A DNA stretch of 27,208 bases, taken from contig QCFP01000010.1 in NCBI GenBank assembly GCA_003280185.1, forward strand, positions 1-27,208, given 5' to 3'. The notes beneath the pieces were generated by a model. The model searched no databases. It had not been told where the DNA came from and was given only the letters and a program-made list of their open reading frames with translations. Position numbers and translations under genes: made by a program. This document shows, one piece after another, positions 1 to 10,306 of the stretch; the first letter of the stretch is position 1; every line of letters begins with the position of its first letter. The DNA is from Prochlorococcus sp. AG-363-L02 (GTDB lineage: Bacteria; Cyanobacteriota; Cyanobacteriia; PCC-6307; Cyanobiaceae).

Positions 1-1014
1 GACATAAGATTGGATTATGACCGGAACAAAGACACTTCTATAACCGTAGAAGCATCAAGAAACTTTGCTAATAAATTATGGAATGCAACAAGATTCGTAC
101 TACTACAGAAATCTAATCAAAACGAAGACCTTGATCAAATTATTAACCCAGATGATCTCAAGCTTTCAGACCGATGGATACTATCTAGACTTGCAACAGC
201 TAACCAAGAAACTTGCAAACGATATCAAACATATAACCTTGGAGAAGCTGCAAAAGGTCTTTACGAATTTGCATGGAACGACTTCTGTGATTGGTATCTA
301 GAATTAATTAAAAAACGCATTAATCCCGATGAAAAAGAATCTCTTAAAGATCAGAAAATAGCTCAAAAGATACTTCATAAGGTCCTTACAGAGTTATTGA
401 TAATGCTTAATCCACTTATGCCTCATCTAACAGAAGAACTTTGGCATAGCATTACAAATAATTCTCATAGAGAATTTTTATCTCTACAAGCTTGGCCAGT
501 AATAGACAAAAGTTATATTGACAAAACCCTGGAAGAATCTTTTGAAAATATTATTGGCGCAATAAGAGTAATTAGAAATCTACGGGCACTTGCAGAATTA
601 AAGCCCTCTCTAATTGCTCCTGTAAGACTGATAACACCTCGAAAGGAAATAGCCAAGATCCTTAAAGAAGCAAAAGATGAGATCAAAAACCTGACTCGTG
701 CTAGCAAGATTGAGATACTAGACCCTGAAGAATTAAAAAATAATCCATCAAATAAAGCTCTTGCAGGAGTAACAGGAGATCTACAAGTACTACTTCTAGT
801 AGATGGATCTATAGATCTTTCAGCACTTCATAGTCGTTTAGAAAAAGATATCACTAAAGCTGAAAAAGATATTAAAAATCTATCTTCTAGGCTTAATAAT
901 AAGAACTTTACCTCTAAAGCTCCAAAAGAAATTATAAATGAATGCAAAGCCAAGCTTTCCGAGGCGCAAACTCAAGCAGCATTAGCAAAAAAACGGCTGT
1001 CTGACCTTTCTTAA
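1..1014 (+). CDS. valS: Valine--tRNA ligase, C-terminal part (5' end outside window)
   Basis: Charges tRNA-Val with valine in the cytoplasm. The reading frame is open from base 1, so only the last 337 residues are visible; a TTG at base 10 lies inside the gene and is not the start. The visible part begins just after the catalytic domain with DIRLDYDRN. It then has the class I helical anticodon-binding domain, with SRNFANKLWNATRFVL and NPLMPHLTEELW typical of ValRS. It ends in the charged, Lys/Glu-rich coiled-coil arm (about the last 65 residues) that contacts the tRNA and separates ValRS from IleRS. The catalytic HIGH and KMSKS motifs lie upstream of the window. The next gene follows after 13 bases on the same strand. 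Confidence 0.95.
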   Translation, partial: DIRLDYDRNKDTSITVEASRNFANKLWNATRFVLLQKSNQNEDLDQIINPDDLKLSDRWILSRLATANQETCKRYQTYNLGEAAKGLYEFAWNDFCDWYLELIKKRINPDEKESLKDQKIAQKILHKVLTELLIMLNPLMPHLTEELWHSITNNSHREFLSLQAWPVIDKSYIDKTLEESFENIIGAIRVIRNLRALAELKPSLIAPVRLITPRKEIAKILKEAKDEIKNLTRASKIEILDPEELKNNPSNKALAGVTGDLQVLLLVDGSIDLSALHSRLEKDITKAEKDIKNLSSRLNNKNFTSKAPKEIINECKAKLSEAQTQAALAKKRLSDLS

Positions 1015-1027
1015 GGTAAAAAGAAAA

Positions 1028-1636
1028 ATGAATCCAATAGAGAATATCCTGCCATTCTTGCAAACTCCTCTAGGAACTTTATTATTTATCCCCTTATATG
1101 CTCTTTGGGTCTCCATTCTTCTACCGGGAATTTGGGCATCAATGCTTGCAGGTGCGTTATATGGGACATTGATAGGAAGCTGCATAGTATTTATAGGAGC
1201 ATGTATTGGGGCTTTTATCAGTTTCCTTCTAGGGAGAACTCTCCTCAGAAACTGGGCTCAGCAAAAATTATCTAAAAATGCCAAATTACTAGTGATTGAG
1301 AAAGCAGTAAATAAAGAAGGTTTAAAACTAATTTTGCTAACTCGTTTATCCCCAATCTTCCCATTTAGCCTATTGAATTTAGCGTATGGGCTAAGCAAGA
1401 TTAGTATTAGGGACTATTCGATTGGGTTAATAGGAATACTTCCAGGTACAATATTATTTTGCAATCTTGGTTCTCTTGCTGGGACTCTTAGTAATTTCAA
1501 CGAAATATTAGAAAATAATCAAAATAGTTTCAGTTTATTGTTAAAAGTCATTGGTATTTTCGCCACCCTAGCTATTATTATTTTAATTAGTCGCACTTCA
1601 ACTAAAATACTTCAAGAGTTAGATTCACTAGATTGA
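1028..1636 (+). CDS. TVP38/TMEM64 family (VTT domain) membrane protein
   Basis: A 202-residue, multi-pass inner-membrane protein. Hydrophobic segments occupy most of the chain, and a basic C-terminal end follows the last one. The diagnostic VTT/SNARE-associated signature is visible around residues 113-160: LTRLSPIFPFSLLNLAYGLS, then an IGILPGT turn and a glycine-rich helix. An upstream glycine-rich repeat (about 50-75) contains FLLGRTLLRNW. Relatives are DedA/YdjX-like proteins linked in other organisms to lipid scrambling or membrane homeostasis; no substrate can be read from the sequence. ATG start 13 bases after valS, so probably co-transcribed with it. Family assignment is firm; function is open. 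Confidence 0.85.
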   Translation: MNPIENILPFLQTPLGTLLFIPLYALWVSILLPGIWASMLAGALYGTLIGSCIVFIGACIGAFISFLLGRTLLRNWAQQKLSKNAKLLVIEKAVNKEGLKLILLTRLSPIFPFSLLNLAYGLSKISIRDYSIGLIGILPGTILFCNLGSLAGTLSNFNEILENNQNSFSLLLKVIGIFATLAIIILISRTSTKILQELDSLD

Positions 1637-1761
1637 TCAGGATTGGTTAAAAATAAATCTCGGAGAGTAGCAAAGACAACAAACCATACAAGTCGAACCC
1701 TCGAAAAAACCCCTTGTTTTCTGGACAGCTCTACAAATTTCATGCGACCACATGGAGTTTT

Positions 1762-1783
1762 AATTAGATCATTAATTCTAATT
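1762..1783. terminator. Weak AT-rich stem-loop between convergent genes
   Basis: AATTAGA and TCTAATT form a perfect 7-base-pair inverted repeat with an 8-base loop. It lies in the 175-base gap between the TVP38 gene (+) and ligA (-), which converge here. It could end transcription from either side, but the stem is all A/T apart from one G-C pair and there is no strong T tract. I see no credible gene in this gap. Confidence 0.3.
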
Positions 1784-1811
1784 TGGAAAATCACTTTGCA
1801 GCATCCTAGTG

Positions 1812-3923
<2,112 letters not shown>

Positions 3924-3929
3924 TTATTA

Positions 3930-4349
3930 TTAGCTACTCACATCAACGATTCGGTCTATCCGCCAGGAGTCCTCAACCTTAACAAAAGTGAAATCCAAAG
4001 GTAGTTCATCTTTATTTTCAGCTTTAAGCTTGAGGGTCAAGATAATTTTCCCTTCCTGAATTCTCGGCCTGCCAGACTTAAGATTGCTATAGCGATTCAA
4101 CTTAAGATCAACCAAGAATTTTATGAATTGCTGACGGTTGACATGTTGTCGATAACTTTTGGAAGTCAAGCGATATGCAGCATCAACCCTTCCTGCAGCT
4201 ATCTGATTGAAAAACTGCTTCACCATTGGGTTAATGCCCCTTGCATTAAAAACAAGCTTTGCTGCAGTAAAAGTCCAATAAAGGACAAGAGCTCCAGCAC
4301 CTCCCAAAAGAGCCTTTGTTCCAATCTCCTTAACTAATACCCCATCCAT
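3930..4349 (-). CDS. Membrane-anchored NTF2-like protein, unknown role
   Basis: 139 residues. The N-terminal 30 residues contain one hydrophobic, glycine/alanine-rich segment (about 12-32) that should anchor the protein or act as an uncleaved signal. The remainder has the helix then beta-sheet pattern of small NTF2-like domains: a KQFFNQIAAGRVDAAYRLTS helix pair, then alternating strands ending in VEDSWRIDRIVDV, the usual final strand of such domains. No catalytic residues are evident. ATG start at 4349, in the same direction as ligA and 15 bases ahead of it. I do not recognise a named family; the fold call is inference from pattern. Confidence 0.7.
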   Translation of the reverse strand: MDGVLVKEIGTKALLGGAGALVLYWTFTAAKLVFNARGINPMVKQFFNQIAAGRVDAAYRLTSKSYRQHVNRQQFIKFLVDLKLNRYSNLKSGRPRIQEGKIILTLKLKAENKDELPLDFTFVKVEDSWRIDRIVDVSS

Positions 4350-4372
4350 TGGAAAAGCAGCAAATGACTAGT

Positions 4373-4391
4373 GAGTGTTTCAGAAACACTC
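4373..4391. promoter_or_regulatory. Perfect 8-bp dyad in the divergent 4350-4473 region
   Basis: GAGTGTTT and AAACACTC are perfect inverted repeats separated by CAG. The site lies 24 bases upstream of the ATG of the minus-strand NTF2-like gene and about 80 bases from the plus-strand SprT gene. Read on the minus strand, a run of seven Ts precedes the dyad, so it is not a normal terminator. A TAAGAT hexamer a little further upstream could be a -10 box, which would put the hairpin at the very 5' end of that mRNA. It could be an operator or an mRNA-stabilising hairpin. Confidence 0.4.
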
Positions 4392-4473
4392 TAAAAAAAT
4401 TAATCTTATCTGACCTACCCAATTAGAGGCAGACTATGCGCAAATTTGCTAACGGAATTAAGTACCGATATCC

Positions 4474-5022
4474 ATGCCCCTAATCCCTTTGCTACCAATC
4501 TTTCATAGACTGAGCACAAAGCACTTTAATGGGGCTCTAGTCAAGCAGTCAAAGCCAATCATCAATGTACGTTGGAGTGACGGGCGATTGCGTAAGACCG
4601 CAGGGTTTTACAGAAGAAAGCACTTTTCAGATGGTAGACAAAACTGCGAAATAGTTCTATCTCAACCATTGCTTGGACCACTTCCTCAAAGCGCTATTGA
4701 AAGTACCCTATGCCACGAAATGATCCATGCATGGATTGATTTAATTCTAAAGATCAATGAAGGTCATGGACCCCATTTTCGGGCTCGTATGGCAGCAATT
4801 AATGCAACGGAAAAAAACTTCCAAGTAAGTGTTTGTCACAAATTTCCAGTACCCAGCACAAAGCATAAATGGATAGCTATCTGTCCCTCCTGTGGAATGC
4901 AGTCCCCTTATCTACGCCGTGTCCCCACTGCTGCATGCAAATACTGTTGTAACAAACATCATGGAGGGAAATGGAATCCAAGATTTCTTCTAACCTTTCA
5001 AGCAATAAACCATGAGACATGA
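4474..5022 (+). CDS. SprT-like zinc metalloprotease domain protein
   Basis: 182 residues of the SprT/Spartan family. The zinc-binding HExxH is clear as CHEMIHAW (H81, E82, H85), with a third ligand in EGHGPHF (most likely H98). A C-terminal zinc ribbon is formed by C137/C140 and C155/C158. Eukaryotic members digest DNA-protein crosslinks; bacterial members are mostly uncharacterised, so a role in handling damaged or DNA-bound protein is only inferred. ATG start at 4474; the conserved part begins near residue 30, so the first 20 residues are less certain. The stop overlaps the start of a short membrane ORF by 11 bases, and a third gene follows, suggesting one transcript. Confidence 0.85.
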   Translation: MPLIPLLPIFHRLSTKHFNGALVKQSKPIINVRWSDGRLRKTAGFYRRKHFSDGRQNCEIVLSQPLLGPLPQSAIESTLCHEMIHAWIDLILKINEGHGPHFRARMAAINATEKNFQVSVCHKFPVPSTKHKWIAICPSCGMQSPYLRRVPTAACKYCCNKHHGGKWNPRFLLTFQAINHET

Positions 5023-5119
5023 TTTGGCTGTTTTCTTATGGGTCCTCCAACTAAGTGGAATCTCTATTGCTTTCATCGGTTGGCAAAGAGAATACTGGCT
5101 AAAGCGTCATGAACGCTAA
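5012..5119 (+). CDS. Candidate 35-residue single-span membrane micro-protein
   Basis: An ATG inside the last codons of the SprT gene (+1 frame relative to it) opens a 35-codon ORF ending TAA at 5117-5119. The product begins MRHDLAVFLWVLQLSGISIA and ends in a basic tail with WLKRHER. It therefore has one hydrophobic span of about 18 residues followed by a positive end, a common layout for cyanobacterial membrane micro-proteins. It fills the 106-base gap between two genes on the same strand almost exactly, leaving 9 bases before the next ATG. There is no strong ribosome-binding site, so coupling to the SprT gene would be needed. The evidence is position and composition only. Confidence 0.5.
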   Translation: MRHDLAVFLWVLQLSGISIAFIGWQREYWLKRHER

Positions 5120-5128
5120 GTTCAAACT

Positions 5129-5614
5129 ATGAATAGAAACTCGCATCCACGTCAAAGATCACGAGACCCCTTAGATCGCAAAGTTGATCAATGGCTGGAG
5201 ACCGGCCGTCAATTTGTGGATGGTGTAGCAGGAACCAAGCCTGGTCAGCGAAAATACGGTCGTTCTGAAAGGCGCTCACAATCCAACCTAACAACAATAG
5301 GACGCTGGGTGGGCAACAAGTTGGACTGGTTCCTTGAAGAAGAAGAAGATTGGCTAGAAGAGCTAGGCGTTAATAATCAAAACGAAGCGTCAAAAACGAA
5401 AAGGCCATTAGACGCAATCTCTAGAAGAATGACCCCTATGCTGCCCCCGAGACCTCAACAAAAAGACGACTGGCCAAACGAAAATATTTTTAAAGTCAAT
5501 CGTTGGGAAAGAAACGAATCCTTGAGAGACCAAGCTCAAACGCCCAAAACCAAAAACCATGTCCAAACACATGAGAAACGCTCTCTCCCAAAATCAAACC
5601 GAAGACGAAGATAA
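5129..5614 (+). CDS. Charged hypothetical protein, likely nucleic-acid associated
   Basis: 161 residues, no signal peptide and no membrane span. The N-terminal third is basic and arginine-rich. The middle has a short Trp/Glu-rich amphipathic stretch (about 58-83, GRWVGNKLDWFLEEEEDWL). The C-terminal half is low-complexity, Pro/Lys/Arg-rich, and ends in SNRRRR. This looks like a small structured core with disordered basic tails, as in RNA- or DNA-binding accessory proteins, but I recognise no family and no motif. ATG start 9 bases after the micro-ORF. It is last in the plus-strand group that starts with the SprT gene and converges on the chorismate lyase gene across an 81-base gap. Confidence 0.7.
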   Translation: MNRNSHPRQRSRDPLDRKVDQWLETGRQFVDGVAGTKPGQRKYGRSERRSQSNLTTIGRWVGNKLDWFLEEEEDWLEELGVNNQNEASKTKRPLDAISRRMTPMLPPRPQQKDDWPNENIFKVNRWERNESLRDQAQTPKTKNHVQTHEKRSLPKSNRRRR

Positions 5615-5695
5615 GTAATTCTTTGATAAAAAATTTAGTCCAACTACTATCCCAAGATTTGCCAAGAAATCCATAAAGCGTCTGAAACGAATTAA

Positions 5696-6355
5696 TTATT
5701 CCAAGAGGAATCCCCTACGAGGAACAGGACCTAACCATGTTTCTAGTAAAGGGCTAAACACCTCTCGAATAACAGTCAATTCCTTTTCTTGACGAAAAAA
5801 ACGATAGTGCCTACTCCAAAAAGGACCTTCAAGACCAAAACCTTGTTCTAACCATGATGCACTTACCAAAGCCAATCCATCCACCTCACGAAAAAGTTCT
5901 GATCGACCTTTTGTCAAACTATGCCAAATAGGCTGATTTCGATTGCTCAGATGATGATCAGCCTCCTTTTTATTCCACCAACTTTCCGCCCAAGCAAGAG
6001 TATTAGTTCCACAATTCAGCCACACTTGTCTTCGTAATAGCGGAGGCCTCAACTCACTTACCTCTCTAGGTAAGGAACTGTTTTGCTTCTGATCTAGTTC
6101 CGATTCCATAGCTATCAACTGCACTTGAACTTCATCTCCAGTCAATAATCTCAGGTGTCGAGTTGGACTTCCATCACCCAACAACATCATCCTCCATGGG
6201 CCTGGTAATTGCGAAGGTCCATCTCCAGACATAACTGCCTTAGATGGGGCTTCCCATATGATTTCTGGGGAAATGAATAGCGAAGAAGATCTACTCAGAG
6301 GTCCTTCCGAAAGCAAAGCGAGACTATCCCTTCTTAGCCGATGCTGGGAGTTCAC
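5696..6355 (-). CDS. DUF98 family chorismate pyruvate-lyase-like protein
   Basis: 219 residues. The C-terminal two thirds fit the chorismate lyase/DUF98 fold: [18 protein letters not shown], then an arginine-bearing FWSRHYRFF strand, then [14 protein letters not shown] with the conserved acidic residue of the active site. Chorismate lyase makes 4-hydroxybenzoate from chorismate, the head-group precursor of plastoquinone in cyanobacteria (Synechocystis sll1797 is the characterised relative, from memory). The longest start is GTG at 6355, overlapping mnmG by 32 bases. An in-frame TTG at 6316, preceded by AGAAGGGA, is a reasonable alternative that avoids the overlap. Translation is probably coupled to mnmG. 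Confidence 0.7.
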   Translation of the reverse strand: MNSQHRLRRDSLALLSEGPLSRSSSLFISPEIIWEAPSKAVMSGDGPSQLPGPWRMMLLGDGSPTRHLRLLTGDEVQVQLIAMESELDQKQNSSLPREVSELRPPLLRRQVWLNCGTNTLAWAESWWNKKEADHHLSNRNQPIWHSLTKGRSELFREVDGLALVSASWLEQGFGLEGPFWSRHYRFFRQEKELTVIREVFSPLLETWLGPVPRRGFLLE

Positions 6356-8285
6356 GACGGTTCTTAAGCTTCAACCAAACTAAAAGAGCAGCTAAATCAG
6401 CCTTACTCACCCCAGGCAATTGAGCTGCATGACCAAAGCTTAAAGGACGAATTTGTGTCAACTTCTCTCTGGCTTCATTGGAGAGTGTATGAATACTTTG
6501 ATAATTAATATCTATAGGGATAGGTCGCTGACGTTGCTTTTTCATATAGTCAATTTGTTGTTGTTGACGTTGAAGGTAGCCACTGTATTTAATATCAATC
6601 TCCGCTCCTTCTCTAACTGCAAGTGGTAAAGAAGAGTCAGCTAATCCATAGCGTAAAAGATCTTTGCTATGTACACCCGGTCTTCTAAGTAAATTAGCGA
6701 GTGTTATTGAGCCTTTAATCGACGCACCTGTTTCAAACTCCACAGTAGCTGCAATTGGATCATTAGCTAATAAACGTTCCTTTTCAAGACGCATCTTTTC
6801 CTTGTCTAATGCAATCTGTTTATCTTGAAAAATTTGCCAACGGCGATCATCTATAAGTCCAATCTCACGTCCAATTGGTGTCATCCGTCTATCAGCATTG
6901 TCCCCTCGTAATAACAAACGATATTCGCTCCTACTAGTAAGAACTCTATATGGTTCTCTTAAATCTTTAGTAACCAAATCATCAATCATTGTTCCTATAT
7001 AACTTCCTTCGCGTGGAAACAAAATTTTTGCCTCCCCCTTAACCATTCGAGCTGCATTAAGACCAGCAACAAGACCTTGTGCTGATGCCTCTTCATAGCC
7101 AGTCGTTCCATTTAGTTGGCCCGCTCCAAAAAGTCCACTTACTCGCTTGGTTTCCAAAGAATGCGTTAATTGAGTTGCAGGAAGATAGGTGTAATCAACC
7201 GCATATGCAGGTCTCAGCATCACACAATTTTCCAATCCAGGAAGAGTTCTCAACAACTCAAGCTGCAAGCGTTCAGGAAGACCTGTTGAAAACCCCTGAA
7301 CATATATCTCTGGAGTATTTAATCCTTCAGGCTCAAGAAAAATTTGATGTGATGACTTATCTGTAAATCTAACAATTTTGTCCTCAATAGAAGGGCAATA
7401 ACGTGGCCCTTTGCTATCAACAAATCCACCATAAATTGGGGTTAAATGAAGATTTTCTTTAATCAGCTTGTGGGTAGCAGTAGTCGTTCGAGTGATATGA
7501 CAACTAATCTGTTCACCTGAAACCCATACAGCAGGATCAAATGAAAAAAAATGATCTTCCGCGTCACTTGGTTGTTCTTCAAGGGTATTAAGGGAAATAC
7601 TCCTCCGATCTACACGCGGAGGAGTGCCAGTCTTTAAGCGATCAGTATCAAAGCCTAAATTTACAAGTGCCTCACCCAATCCCTCAGACGCTTGTTCACC
7701 TGCACGCCCAGCAGACATGGATTGATTTCCAATCCATATTTTCCCATCTAAAAAAGTGCCCGTTGTAAGGATTACGGCTTTTGCGCCAACAACACTGCCA
7801 AAATAAGTTCTAATTCCTTTAATACGAGCTAATGCACCTTTAGAAGGGTCCCAATTTTGAGTAGTTTCTAGGGTTTCACCTTCTATTTCCAATCCTGTAA
7901 CCATAGCTTCGCGTATAGCTAGGTTGGGGGTAGCTTGAAGCAACTCAAGCATTTTTCTCGCATATAGTCTTTTATCCGTCTGCGCCCGAAGCGCCCATAC
8001 TGCAGGACCTCTACTTGAATTCAATACCCTTTTTTGGATAGCAGTTGCATCGGCTATTCGTCCAATCACTCCACCTAATCCATCAACCTCATGAACTAGT
8101 TGACTTTTAGCCGGACCTCCAACTGCTGGATTACAAGGCTGCCATGCAATCCGATCAAGGTTAAGTGTAAATAATGCAGTGGAAAGTCCTAAACGAGCGG
8201 TTGTAATTGCTGCCTCACATCCCGCATGACCACCTCCAACGACAATCACATCGAATTCTTCTGTTAGCTCATCAAGTTTGCTCAT
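6324..8285 (-). CDS. mnmG: tRNA uridine-5-carboxymethylaminomethyl(34) synthesis enzyme MnmG (GidA)
   Basis: FAD protein that, with MnmE, adds the 5-carboxymethylaminomethyl group to wobble U34 of several tRNAs. From the ATG at 8285 the product is 653 residues. The Rossmann motif [12 protein letters not shown] is at 16-26. The family blocks [45 protein letters not shown] and [16 protein letters not shown] follow, and the C-terminal helical domain (SREARIQIKLR-like region, here [19 protein letters not shown] and following) completes it. The frame extends upstream to a TTG at 8330, adding 15 poorly conserved residues; I prefer the ATG because the FAD motif then starts at the normal distance. 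dnaB ends about 50 bases upstream. Confidence 0.96.
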   Translation of the reverse strand: MSKLDELTEEFDVIVVGGGHAGCEAAITTARLGLSTALFTLNLDRIAWQPCNPAVGGPAKSQLVHEVDGLGGVIGRIADATAIQKRVLNSSRGPAVWALRAQTDKRLYARKMLELLQATPNLAIREAMVTGLEIEGETLETTQNWDPSKGALARIKGIRTYFGSVVGAKAVILTTGTFLDGKIWIGNQSMSAGRAGEQASEGLGEALVNLGFDTDRLKTGTPPRVDRRSISLNTLEEQPSDAEDHFFSFDPAVWVSGEQISCHITRTTTATHKLIKENLHLTPIYGGFVDSKGPRYCPSIEDKIVRFTDKSSHQIFLEPEGLNTPEIYVQGFSTGLPERLQLELLRTLPGLENCVMLRPAYAVDYTYLPATQLTHSLETKRVSGLFGAGQLNGTTGYEEASAQGLVAGLNAARMVKGEAKILFPREGSYIGTMIDDLVTKDLREPYRVLTSRSEYRLLLRGDNADRRMTPIGREIGLIDDRRWQIFQDKQIALDKEKMRLEKERLLANDPIAATVEFETGASIKGSITLANLLRRPGVHSKDLLRYGLADSSLPLAVREGAEIDIKYSGYLQRQQQQIDYMKKQRQRPIPIDINYQSIHTLSNEAREKLTQIRPLSFGHAAQLPGVSKADLAALLVWLKLKNRRELPASAKKG

Positions 8286-8333
8286 TGGTTCTGTATCGTT
8301 CTCGGCAATCTGAGAATTCAGAAAAATCAAACC

Positions 8334-9749
8334 CTAAGCAGCAAGATTCCGAAAACGCGTGAATTGAGGCTCAAATAGAAGCTTGACTGTACCAACAGGT
8401 CCATTTCTGTGCTTGGTAACTATGACTTCAGTTATTCCTCTATCTGTTGTCTCAGGATTGTAATACTCATCTCGATAAATCATTAAAACCAAATCAGCAT
8501 CCTGCTCAATTGAGCCAGACTCTCTAAGGTCACTAAGCATTGGTCGCTTATTTGTACGAGATTCAACACCTCGACTTAACTGAGACAAAGCAACCACAGG
8601 AACCTTCAACTCTCTTGCCATCCCTTTCAATCCCCTAGTGATCCTAGAAAGTTCTTGAACACGGTTGTCGGGTGTAGAACCCTCCATCAGCTGTAAATAG
8701 TCAATCACTATTAAACCCAATTCTTTACCTTGTTCTGCCATAAGACGTCTACACAAAGAACGCATTTCCAAAACTCCAGAATTAGGTTTGTCATCAATAA
8801 AAATTGGCAACTGACCAAGGGTATTAATCCCTTGTCCAAGTAAAGGCCACTCATCCTCCTGTAATCGACCCGTCCTTAAACGACCACTTTCAATCCCTAA
8901 CTCCATAGAAAGCAAACGATAAGTAAGCTGCTCTTTGCTCATCTCTAAACTAAAAACACAAACTGGAAGGCTATGAAGTTGCGCAACATTCTTAGCCAGA
9001 TTCAAAACGATCGAAGTTTTTCCCATCGCTGGCCTTCCAGCAACAATAATCAAATCACTCCTTTGTAAGCCCTGAGTCATTGCATCTAAATCGTAAAAAT
9101 TAACTGGAATTCCAGCAACAGAAGTCCCCAAGGATCTACTTTCAATCTCATTAAATGTGCTAGTAAGAATTTCTGATGTGGGCGTTAAGCCCTTCGATGG
9201 TTTTTCCTGACTAATCGCAAAGATTGTCTGCTCAGCTTTATCAAGAAGCTCATCCATAGGCATGGTTTGCTCAAAACCAAGTTGAATAACTTCATTACCA
9301 GAACGTATCAATTGCCGGCGCAAAAACTTATCTAGGACCAACCGAGCAACCTGCTCAATAGAGGCCGTTGAAGCAACACGTTCAACTAATTCAATAAGAC
9401 GCTTGCTCCCTCCGACCTTGTCTAAAGCACCCGTATCAGCAAGCCATGCAGTCATTGCAGTCAAATCAGTCGGCTTGCCTTGGCTATGCAACATCACAGC
9501 TGTCCTAAAAATCTCTCGATGAGCGTTCAGGTAAAAAGCCTCCGGCTGAAGCAAATCAGCCACTCGACTAATTGCATCCGGATCAAGCAGTATTCCGCCT
9601 AACACCGATTCCTCGGCCTCCAAATTTTGCGGAGGTAAAAGATCCGGGGGTGATTCAAAACGAGGTTCTAGAGAATCAAGCCTCCTTCCCATAGGCTCGG
9701 AACCCTTGCCATTGGTATCAAAATTTTTTGATGATTTAGGAGGAACCAT
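8334..9749 (-). CDS. dnaB: Replicative DNA helicase DnaB
   Basis: Hexameric 5'-3' helicase of the replication fork. 471 residues. The N-terminal domain starts near residue 39 with PPQNLEAEESVLGGILLDP. The RecA-like motor has Walker A GRPAMGKTS at 238-246 and Walker B LIVIDYLQLM with D350. Later motifs include LSQLSRGVE and the arginine-finger region LRESGSIEQDADLVLMIYR. There is no intein, although cyanobacterial dnaB genes often carry one at the P-loop or nearby. ATG start at 9749; the first 35 or so residues are not conserved and M20 is a possible alternative start. It sits directly after rplI, the common bacterial arrangement. Confidence 0.97.
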   Translation of the reverse strand: MVPPKSSKNFDTNGKGSEPMGRRLDSLEPRFESPPDLLPPQNLEAEESVLGGILLDPDAISRVADLLQPEAFYLNAHREIFRTAVMLHSQGKPTDLTAMTAWLADTGALDKVGGSKRLIELVERVASTASIEQVARLVLDKFLRRQLIRSGNEVIQLGFEQTMPMDELLDKAEQTIFAISQEKPSKGLTPTSEILTSTFNEIESRSLGTSVAGIPVNFYDLDAMTQGLQRSDLIIVAGRPAMGKTSIVLNLAKNVAQLHSLPVCVFSLEMSKEQLTYRLLSMELGIESGRLRTGRLQEDEWPLLGQGINTLGQLPIFIDDKPNSGVLEMRSLCRRLMAEQGKELGLIVIDYLQLMEGSTPDNRVQELSRITRGLKGMARELKVPVVALSQLSRGVESRTNKRPMLSDLRESGSIEQDADLVLMIYRDEYYNPETTDRGITEVIVTKHRNGPVGTVKLLFEPQFTRFRNLAA

Positions 9750-9809
9750 ATGAAAACTTCAAAACTAACCGAAACCTACTTTGACTTGACAATCCAACCT
9801 TGCAACAAA

Positions 9810-10268
9810 TCAGTAACTAACAACTTCAAGATTGATCTCTGCAGTGACATCAGTATGAAGCTTTACTTGAACTTTGTAACTTCCAACACGATGGATTTCA
9901 GGGACAGTGATATTTCTTCTGTCTACCTCCTTTTTCGTAGCTTCTTGAATGACCTGCGCGACATCCCCATTGGTCACTGTGCCAAATAAAACTTCATCTT
10001 CCCCAATTTGTTTCTTGACAGTAAACCTTCCAATAGTGACTAGGGCAGTTTGAAAATCAATTGCTTCTTGTTTAAGTGCTGCTTCATGCTCAGCCTGCTT
10101 AGCCCTCCGATGAGCGACCTGTTTCAAAACCGCGGGAGTAACGGGTAGAGCTTTCCCAAAAGGTAATAAAAAGTTCCTTGCATATCCAGGAGCAACCTCA
10201 ACCAGATCTCCGTTCTTGCCAAGGCTAAGAATATCCTCATTAAGAACTACTTGTACTCGCTTAGCCAT
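9810..10268 (-). CDS. rplI: 50S ribosomal protein L9
   Basis: 152 residues, the usual length. The N-terminal domain [20 protein letters not shown], with the GYARNFLLP signature at 28-36, binds 23S rRNA. A long connecting helix (about 45-75, rich in Ala/Lys/Glu) leads to the C-terminal domain with [16 protein letters not shown] start at 10268. It lies 60 bases upstream of dnaB and 38 bases downstream of a desaturase gene on the same strand. Confidence 0.97.
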   Translation of the reverse strand: MAKRVQVVLNEDILSLGKNGDLVEVAPGYARNFLLPFGKALPVTPAVLKQVAHRRAKQAEHEAALKQEAIDFQTALVTIGRFTVKKQIGEDEVLFGTVTNGDVAQVIQEATKKEVDRRNITVPEIHRVGSYKVQVKLHTDVTAEINLEVVSY

Positions 10269-10306
10269 AGCGCCTAAAAAGAATTGAACATGTACTTCAC
10301 CTAACC

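Noticed and set aside
1690..1710. tRNA-like stretch GTCGAACCCTCGAAA
   Set aside because: It resembles a T-loop superficially, but no acceptor stem, anticodon arm or D-arm can be assembled around it.
8334..9749. Intein in dnaB
   Set aside because: Cyanobacterial dnaB genes often carry inteins, but this product is 471 residues with uninterrupted Walker A and B regions.
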